Assembly: GCA_016715795.1 (NCBI GenBank)
Contig: JADJXP010000001.1
Span: 124,001-188,000, forward strand
Direction of reading: 5' to 3'
Length of the DNA stretch: 64,000 bases
Origin: Chloracidobacterium sp.
Lineage (GTDB): Bacteria; Acidobacteriota; Blastocatellia; Pyrinomonadales; Pyrinomonadaceae
Shown here: positions 58,409 to 64,000 of the stretch, piece by piece
How positions within the stretch are numbered: the stretch's first letter is position 1
Layout: the number at the start of each line of letters is the position of its first letter
Translations under genes and position numbers: made by a program
Notes under the pieces: model-generated
Told to the model about the DNA's origin: nothing
Database searches by the model: none
The model's input: only the letters and a program-made list of their open reading frames with translations

Positions 58409-60793
58409 CTATTTCTCTAAAGCGTTGAAAATGAACGGAAGCGTCCCCCACGACTGGCCGCGGTGCTGTGGGCGGAAGGCAAACAGGACGATGTCGCCCC
58501 GGCCGTATTTTACCTCGACAAGGGCGGCTTTTCCGTTGAGAAAGCTTTCGCCGAGCATCCAGCCTGAGAGCAGGGCGTCCTTGTCGGCATAGCGGGCGAC
58601 GGTCGTCACGCGGCTGCCGTCGGTGATCGCGAATGCGGAACTTGTAGCAAAATACGCCGGCGTTTCGGGCGGCATCGCACGGGCCAACGGATGGCGTTGA
58701 TCGATGAGCAGTTTCACGATGGAGCCGGGATTGTAAAATTCCTTTCGGCGAAGGCCCGACAGAACATTTTGTATCGGCAGGCCGAAGCGACGAATAACCA
58801 TCTCGCACGAATCGTCAAAGCACACGAGCCGCCCGCCGCTCTCGACAAAGCGTTTGAGATTCTCAATACCTTTCTCGCTGATGCCACCTGCGAATTCTAC
58901 GGGATAGCGATCTGTCCTTAGGCCGTTTACGATCGCGTTCTCACCGTCGGCGGGCAGGACCAAGACGTCAAGGTCGAGGCGGCCTGATTGGATTTCCGTG
59001 TCAGACACCGAGCGAAACGGTATCTGAAACGTATCGAGCACAAATCGCGTCCAGCCCTCATCCATCGAGCCGGTGTAGCCACGATACAGGCCGATGCGAG
59101 ATTGCGAACGCAGAGGATTCGGCTTCTTGGAGAACGGCTCGAACGTCGGCGACAGGTTCATTACCGCCCGTGCCTGATTGATACTCGTGACCGGTTTGAT
59201 CGTTTTTTGATATTTTCCGAGGTCGCGGATCTGCCAGGCTGTCTCGTATTCGATGCCCATCTGCAGCGGCAGTGTCCAGCCGGCAACGTCATATGGCGGC
59301 TCGGCCTCGCCGTTCGGGAGGCGGCGGTCGGGATACATTTGCCGTTCGAAAAGGCTGAGGATGTTGTTCTTCTGCGGCTGATTCACAAACACGAGGAAAC
59401 TGCCCAGTGGCATCTCGTGAAACTCCGCGTCCGGTGCGATCTTCATCCATAGCTCGTGCGTCATCTCGTGCACTTCGATGCCCTGCCACATCAGGATCTC
59501 TAGGAGTCGCGCGATAGTCTCCGCATTTGGCTGGCCAGCCGGGACGATGAATGCCCTCGGCTCGTTGGTGAGTGGTGCAAGGTTCTCGCGGCCGCGTTCG
59601 TAGAAATTTCGTAGATAACGTTCTCGGTATTTCGACGCCATCTGCAACAGACTGCGCGATGCTATGGCCTCTATCTTGGCAATATCTGCAGGCTGCCAGG
59701 CGCCGCCGCGCCACGGATCAGGATGATTCGTGACCGCATCGAGCGGCGAGGCAAGGCCGCGCTCAGGGCGGCTGCGTCTTAGGTCGTCGAGCGTGACAAT
59801 GACCGGCGACATCAGGTTTGCGCTCGCCGCCTCCGACAATATGCCTATCGAATTATGAAAGTATGGTGCCGAGCGAAAGCCGCCGTGCCACCACGTATCA
59901 AATGCGGTGTTTGTTGCCACACCCGCGACGTTTGCGGCCTGCAGGTCGGCGGCTATTCTGTAACCGATGAGCCCAACCTCGCGGAGTATCGATGACGATA
60001 TGCGAGGATTTGTCGGATCGTAAAATGGCGGAATAATGAGCCGCGGCCCGTTCTGGCCCATCTGATGTATGTCGTAAACGATCTGGGGAAACCACTCTTG
60101 CCAATAGAGCCTCGTGATCCCCTGTGTCTCGACTAGGTTCATCATGAACCAGTCGCGATTATTGTCATGCCCGGCATAATGATGATAAAGCTGCGGCGGG
60201 GCCGTGCCCTCGCTCTTTGTTCCGAGGGTCTTGCGATACCAGTCCGCAACGATGTCAATGCCGTCGGGATTTGGAGAGGGAATAAGCAGCAGGACCGTAT
60301 TCGCGAGTATTTCTTTTGTGTCGGCGTCGTTCGCGCTCGCAAGCTCGTAGGCCAGGTTCATCGACATCTGTGAGGCGACTATCTCGGTCGAGTGGATCGA
60401 GCATGAGATCGAGACGACCGTCTTGCCATTTTTGAGGAGGCCGGCCAGTTCGGTATCGTTACGAAGAGTTCGCGGATCCGAAAGTTTTGCTGAGATGCGG
60501 CGGAGCTTGTCGAGATTTCTGATGTTCTCGGCGGACGAGATAAAGGCGACGATCAGCGGCTTTCCGTTCGTCGACTTGCCGATCTCTTTTACCGTGACGC
60601 GGTCGCTGGCGCGATCGAGTTTGGCAAAGTAATCCGTGATCTGCCGCCAGTCGGCGATGGTCTTGTCGGCGGTCGGCGTGAAGCCGAGGACGGAAAACGG
60701 TGACGGCACCTGTGCGACAATCGCTGCTGAAAACAGTAAGATTGTTGCGAACGCGCTCAACAAATGATTCGGTCTGGCCCCGAAAATACTCAT
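58409..60793 (-). CDS. secreted M14-family zinc carboxypeptidase
   Basis: 794 residues. Signal peptide (LLSAFATILLFSAAIVAQ). Zinc ligands H134 and E137 (SIHSTEIVA) and H243 (YDIHQMG), substrate-binding DNNRDW near 210. The M14 domain fills about residues 40-330; the remaining 450 residues, with a glutamine-amidotransferase-like turn (GISEKGIENLKRFVESGGRL), are typical of the large acidobacterial and Bacteroidetes M14 proteins. The catalytic Glu was not located with certainty. Its start overlaps that of divergent plsC by 30 bases. Confidence 0.87.
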   Translation of the reverse strand: MSIFGARPNHLLSAFATILLFSAAIVAQVPSPFSVLGFTPTADKTIADWRQITDYFAKLDRASDRVTVKEIGKSTNGKPLIVAFISSAENIRNLDKLRRISAKLSDPRTLRNDTELAGLLKNGKTVVSISCSIHSTEIVASQMSMNLAYELASANDADTKEILANTVLLLIPSPNPDGIDIVADWYRKTLGTKSEGTAPPQLYHHYAGHDNNRDWFMMNLVETQGITRLYWQEWFPQIVYDIHQMGQNGPRLIIPPFYDPTNPRISSSILREVGLIGYRIAADLQAANVAGVATNTAFDTWWHGGFRSAPYFHNSIGILSEAASANLMSPVIVTLDDLRRSRPERGLASPLDAVTNHPDPWRGGAWQPADIAKIEAIASRSLLQMASKYRERYLRNFYERGRENLAPLTNEPRAFIVPAGQPNAETIARLLEILMWQGIEVHEMTHELWMKIAPDAEFHEMPLGSFLVFVNQPQKNNILSLFERQMYPDRRLPNGEAEPPYDVAGWTLPLQMGIEYETAWQIRDLGKYQKTIKPVTSINQARAVMNLSPTFEPFSKKPNPLRSQSRIGLYRGYTGSMDEGWTRFVLDTFQIPFRSVSDTEIQSGRLDLDVLVLPADGENAIVNGLRTDRYPVEFAGGISEKGIENLKRFVESGGRLVCFDDSCEMVIRRFGLPIQNVLSGLRRKEFYNPGSIVKLLIDQRHPLARAMPPETPAYFATSSAFAITDGSRVTTVARYADKDALLSGWMLGESFLNGKAALVEVKYGRGDIVLFAFRPQHRGQSWGTLPFIFNALEK

Positions 60794-61582
60794 GCGCCTC
60801 CGGCTCAGGCTGCGACAAACGAACTGCTGACCTTTCCCGTCCGCAAGTCTAACAAATCGCGCATCTTCGGAAAAATTCGCTATTGGTGGTGCTGGTTCGT
60901 TGCCGCTGCATTGTTATTGGTCCTCGGCGTGCCATGTTTAACATTCGTCTGGATCATCAACCGAAAAACGTGGATCTATCCCATCGCATTCTGGGGTGCG
61001 AAGGCGTGGCTTAGAGGCTGTGGCGCCCGTGTTCGCGTTACCGGTTCTGAGAACCTCGACCCTGAACGATCATACGTCTTTGCGTCCAACCATCGCTCGT
61101 ATCTCGACACGGCGACGCTGTTTGTTTACTCGGGCCCGCAAATGGGGTTGGTCGCAAAAAAGGAACTCCTTAAAGTTCCCGTCCTCGGCCAGGGAATGGG
61201 CTTTGCCAACGTCATCGCCATCGACCGTTCAAATCCTGAGCGGGCTATCGCCTCGATGCAAAAGGCGCGTGAGGTGATGGACGCGGGTTATTCGTTCGGT
61301 GTGTTTGTCGAGGGCACGCGTGCGATGCCCGGCGAACTGCTGCCATTCAAGAAAGGCGCGTTTCACCTCGCCATCCAGACCGGCGCGCCGATCGTGCCCG
61401 TTGCGATCAAAAATACCGATTGGATGATGGGCAAACGCACAGGCGTCGCCTATTCCGGCGAGATCGAGTTGGTCCTACTGCCGCCCATTGAGACAACCGG
61501 GAAAACGGCAGACGATGTGATGGAATTGCTGCTGGAAACGAGAGAAGCGATCGCGGCCGCCCTGGCCGAACCGCCTGCGTAA
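60764..61582 (+). CDS. plsC: 1-acyl-sn-glycerol-3-phosphate acyltransferase
   Basis: 272 residues, makes phosphatidic acid at the inner membrane. N-terminal membrane segment (WWCWFVAAALLLVLGVPCL), catalytic NHRSYLD (NH-x4-D), FVEGTR substrate motif and PIVPVAIKN. The start at 60764 overlaps the divergent carboxypeptidase start; an internal start cannot be excluded. The last five codons and the stop lie in a 30-bp inverted repeat. Confidence 0.92.
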   Translation: MIRSGPENTHAPPAQAATNELLTFPVRKSNKSRIFGKIRYWWCWFVAAALLLVLGVPCLTFVWIINRKTWIYPIAFWGAKAWLRGCGARVRVTGSENLDPERSYVFASNHRSYLDTATLFVYSGPQMGLVAKKELLKVPVLGQGMGFANVIAIDRSNPERAIASMQKAREVMDAGYSFGVFVEGTRAMPGELLPFKKGAFHLAIQTGAPIVPVAIKNTDWMMGKRTGVAYSGEIELVLLPPIETTGKTADDVMELLLETREAIAAALAEPPA

Positions 61583-61668
61583 GCGGGCGGCCAGTTCGAT
61601 GCGGCGAGTCCAAGTCTAAACGGTGGGTTTAAGTCAAGGAACTGGCCGCCCGCTTACGCAGGCGGTTC
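61568..61668. repeat. perfect 30-bp inverted repeat pair (BIME-like)
   Basis: GAACCGCCTGCGTAAGCGGG at 61568 begins a 30-base arm whose exact reverse complement is 61639-61668, with a 41-base loop. Each arm is itself nearly palindromic (CCGCC ... GGCGG around GTAAGC), like REP units paired head to head. It sits between convergent plsC and the LolA-like gene and includes the plsC stop codon. Confidence 0.85.
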
Positions 61669-61671
61669 TGA

Positions 61672-62481
61672 CTAGGGCTTCTTCGGCGTCGGCGTCGGCT
61701 CGGGTTTGGCCGGTTCGTCATCAAGTATTCTGACCTCGGTCCGCCCGACGGCGTAGTTTGTGTACCGCACCCGCATCTTGATCTTCACAACGGAGCCATT
61801 GTCGAAAACAAGTTCGTCATCGGAACGCGCATCGACTGGAAACCAGTATTTGCCGTCGATCTGCGCCCGCGTGGTCTCGACAACGGGAAACTTGTTCTCC
61901 TTCGTCTCCGGCACCGCTTTGCCCTTTGATTTGACGATCATCAGGTCGTCCTTATCTACCCAGACGCGGCCTGTGAAGAGCCGCAGCTTTGACTTCTTCG
62001 GATCCGGGATCGCCTTTGGCGTCACGTCGAAGACGTAAAGGTCGAGTTCGTCGATGTGTTCGGCGCCGATGAACGTAAAGTTGTAATGCTGTATCGCCGA
62101 CGGCTCAAGCGCAAAAGGATTGACGCCGCCGAGGTCCTCGAGGTCCTCAGGTGTCACAAAACCCGGCGGCGTGGTCGCAACCGGTGCGAACAATATCTTC
62201 TCAAACCGGCCGCCGTCCGAATTGAACGTCATGAACGAATCACGGCGGAATGTGCCGGTAATGTTACCGCCGAGCCCGACAGTATGTACCGCCGCAAAAC
62301 GATTAAAAACATAGTTCTTTAACGCCTCACGAAAGTCGCCCTCGTTCGCCGTAAACCGCTTGACGATCCGGTCGATCTCGACCGACGACAGATCAGTCTT
62401 TACAACGCCTGATGCCTGCCCGAATACAACACCGGCAAATGAGGCCAAAACAAGGATTACGACTATGAATTTGCTCATCAT
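61672..62481 (-). CDS. secreted LolA-like outer-membrane lipoprotein-sorting family protein
   Basis: 269 residues from the ATG at 62481. Signal peptide MMSKFIVVILVLASFAGVVF then GQ. The mature part has the pattern of exported LolA/LppX-like beta proteins (FTFIGAEHIDELDLYVFDVT, GRVWVDKDDLMIVKSKGKA, GKYWFPVDARSDDELVFDNG). The tail is Pro/Thr-rich. Role uncertain. The longer frame to 62565 overlaps the end of the IDH gene and hides the signal, so it is rejected. Confidence 0.78.
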   Translation of the reverse strand: MMSKFIVVILVLASFAGVVFGQASGVVKTDLSSVEIDRIVKRFTANEGDFREALKNYVFNRFAAVHTVGLGGNITGTFRRDSFMTFNSDGGRFEKILFAPVATTPPGFVTPEDLEDLGGVNPFALEPSAIQHYNFTFIGAEHIDELDLYVFDVTPKAIPDPKKSKLRLFTGRVWVDKDDLMIVKSKGKAVPETKENKFPVVETTRAQIDGKYWFPVDARSDDELVFDNGSVVKIKMRVRYTNYAVGRTEVRILDDEPAKPEPTPTPKKP

Positions 62482-62542
62482 TGCGTGAAGTGAACCTAGA
62501 CCATAGATGCCCATACTGAGCGATGCGTTGACCACGCCAAAG

Positions 62543-64000
62543 CTACATCCCATCCACGATCTCATTTAATGTCGGCGAAGGCCGCATCGCGGCGTATGTT
62601 CTTGCGCGCTCAGGATGATAATAGCCGCCGACGTCTTGAGCCCTTCCTTGGGCGACGATCAGTTCATCGTTGATCTTTGCCTCATTCTCATGCATTGCGT
62701 TTGCGACCGGTGCGAATATCGCAGAGATCTCAGCGTCCGAGTTCTGCGCCGCCAGAGCCTCAGCCCAGTACATCGCCAGATAGAAATGTGAGCCACGGTT
62801 GTCGAGTCCGCCGATCTTCCTTGCCGGAGACTTGTCGTTGGCTAAGAACTTCGCATTTGCTTCGTCCAGTGCGTCCGCCAAAATTTGAGCCTTCCGATTG
62901 TTCTGCGTCTGGGCGAGGTGCTCAAAGCTTGCCTGCAGCGCAAGAAACTCACCGAGCGAATCCCAACGCAGATATCCTTCGTGCAGGAATTGTTCGATGT
63001 GTTTTGGGGCCGACCCGCCCGCGCCGGTCTCAAAGAGGCCTCCTCCGTTCATAAGGGGCACGATGGAAAGCATCTTTGCCGATGTGCCAAGCTCGAGGAT
63101 CGGAAACAGATCGGTCAGGTAGTCGCGCAGGACATTTCCAGAGACCGATATCGTGTCCTTGCCCTCGCGTGCGCGTTTCAATGTCTCGGTCATCGCTTCT
63201 TTGACATCCATGATGCGGATATCTAGCCCTGTAGTGTCGTGATCGCCGAGATATTTCTCAACCTTCGCAATGATCTGCGAATCATGGGCACGCCCTTTGT
63301 CGAGCCAAAAGATCGCCGTAGTATCAGAAAGTCTTGCTCGATTAACGGCCAGCTTTACCCAATCCCGTATCGGCGCGTCCTTGGTCTGGCACATCCTGAA
63401 GATATCGCCGGCGTGAACGTCCTGCTCGAGCAGAGCATTCCCGTTCCCGTCCTCGACCTTTATAGTTCCGTTCGCCGCGGCCTGAAAGGTCTTGTCGTGC
63501 GAACCGTATTCCTCGGCCTTTTGCGCCATCAAACCGACATTTGGGACGGAACCGAATGTCGTCGGGTCGATCGCTCCGTGTCGTTTCATATCTTCGATTA
63601 TCGCATCGTAAAAACCGGCATAGGTCCGGTCGGGGATCATGCAGACGGTGTCCTCTTCTTTGCCGTCCTTGTTCCACATCTTTCCGCCGCCGCGGATCAG
63701 TGCCGCCATCGACGCGTCAATGATCACGTCAGATGAAACGTGAAGATTCGTCACGCCATTGTCCGAGTTCACCATCGCCAGCCGCGGCCCGTTCTCGATG
63801 GTCGCGGCAATGTCGGCCTTGATCTGAGCTTCTTTCGGGTGGCCTGCGATCTTCTCGTTTAGCGTTGCAAGCCCGAAGTTCGGGTTGATGTCCAGTTCCT
63901 CAAAGGTGTCCTTATATTTATCAAAGACGTCCGCGAAATATGTTTCGACGATCGCCCCGAAGATGATCGGATCCGAGATCTTCATCATCGTCGCCTTCAG
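62543..64000 (-). CDS. icd: monomeric NADP-dependent isocitrate dehydrogenase, C-terminal part
   Basis: 485 residues visible; the family has about 740, so the N-terminus lies beyond the window. The frame runs open to the edge (L-K-A-T-MMKISDPIIFG). Typical segments: LATLNEKIAGHPKEAQIKAD, MVNSDNGVTNLHVSSDVIID, GGGKMWNKDGK, PDRTYAGFYDAIIEDMKRHG and GGLFETGAGGSAPKHIEQFL. Converts isocitrate to 2-oxoglutarate in the TCA cycle. This monomeric type differs from the dimeric Icd family. Confidence 0.95.
   Translation of the reverse strand: MKATMMKISDPIIFGAIVETYFADVFDKYKDTFEELDINPNFGLATLNEKIAGHPKEAQIKADIAATIENGPRLAMVNSDNGVTNLHVSSDVIIDASMAALIRGGGKMWNKDGKEEDTVCMIPDRTYAGFYDAIIEDMKRHGAIDPTTFGSVPNVGLMAQKAEEYGSHDKTFQAAANGTIKVEDGNGNALLEQDVHAGDIFRMCQTKDAPIRDWVKLAVNRARLSDTTAIFWLDKGRAHDSQIIAKVEKYLGDHDTTGLDIRIMDVKEAMTETLKRAREGKDTISVSGNVLRDYLTDLFPILELGTSAKMLSIVPLMNGGGLFETGAGGSAPKHIEQFLHEGYLRWDSLGEFLALQASFEHLAQTQNNRKAQILADALDEANAKFLANDKSPARKIGGLDNRGSHFYLAMYWAEALAAQNSDAEISAIFAPVANAMHENEAKINDELIVAQGRAQDVGGYYHPERARTYAAMRPSPTLNEIVDGM

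Overview
The window looks like a GC-rich chromosome segment of an acidobacterium, most likely class Blastocatellia (Pyrinomonadaceae-like). This is an inference, not a database result. It rests on a delta-60/FG-GAP secreted protein at the left edge, many Sec-secreted proteins whose signal peptides end in Ala/Gly-Gln, an AroD-AroE fusion, Ycf48-like propeller and DUF4097 proteins, an ECF sigma/anti-sigma pair, and a monomeric isocitrate dehydrogenase. No gene-free stretch exceeds about 240 bp; the longest gaps (1248-1449, 31247-31479, 34316-34538) hold only the repeats or terminator listed.

Layout. 1-3056: left-edge delta-60 protein, DUF1697 protein, methyltransferase. 3165-11441: a tryptophan/kynurenine degradation cluster (3-hydroxyanthranilate dioxygenase, ACMS decarboxylase, kynureninase, kynurenine monooxygenase, formamidase) with two inserts, a Phd/VapC toxin-antitoxin pair and a molybdenum formate dehydrogenase that could oxidise the formate released by the formamidase. 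11446-19126: epimerase, cytochrome c, acyl-CoA ligase, NadB, LysM and BON proteins, AroK and AroA (all minus strand). 19019-23622: RsbW-like kinase, STAS protein, TPR protein, Era, PrmA. 23597-31246: minus-strand run of Ycf48-like protein, RNase HI, SbcC-like ATPase, DUF4097 protein, anti-sigma and ECF sigma factor. 31480-45342: pilin-like protein, tRNA-Val, peptide-binding lipoprotein, TspO-like protein/AroDE/zinc ribbon/ThiF, NDH-2, and an isoprenoid/envelope run (Dxr, RseP, IspG).

45348-49178 is a minus-strand run that ends in HolB, Tmk, Hfq and MiaA. Upstream of MiaA it contains a 32-residue membrane peptide and a protein that closely resembles the HinP1I (GCGC-cutting) restriction endonuclease but carries a Sec signal peptide and has no methyltransferase beside it. 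Its start codon overlaps the stop of an integron integrase. The integrase is followed, divergently, by an attI-like core and a short cassette array (CPBP protease, membrane protein, unknown protein, two attC sites) and then by VapBC. The integron and the exported HinP1I homologue are the most unusual content of the window.

52832-64000: DsbA-like protein, a large secreted CBM-like protein, a SpoIID protein apparently split by a frameshift, an M14 carboxypeptidase, PlsC, a perfect 30-bp inverted repeat, a LolA-like secreted protein and a monomeric IDH cut by the right edge. Small palindromic or AT-rich repeats occur between genes and, in several places, seem to run into reading frames.
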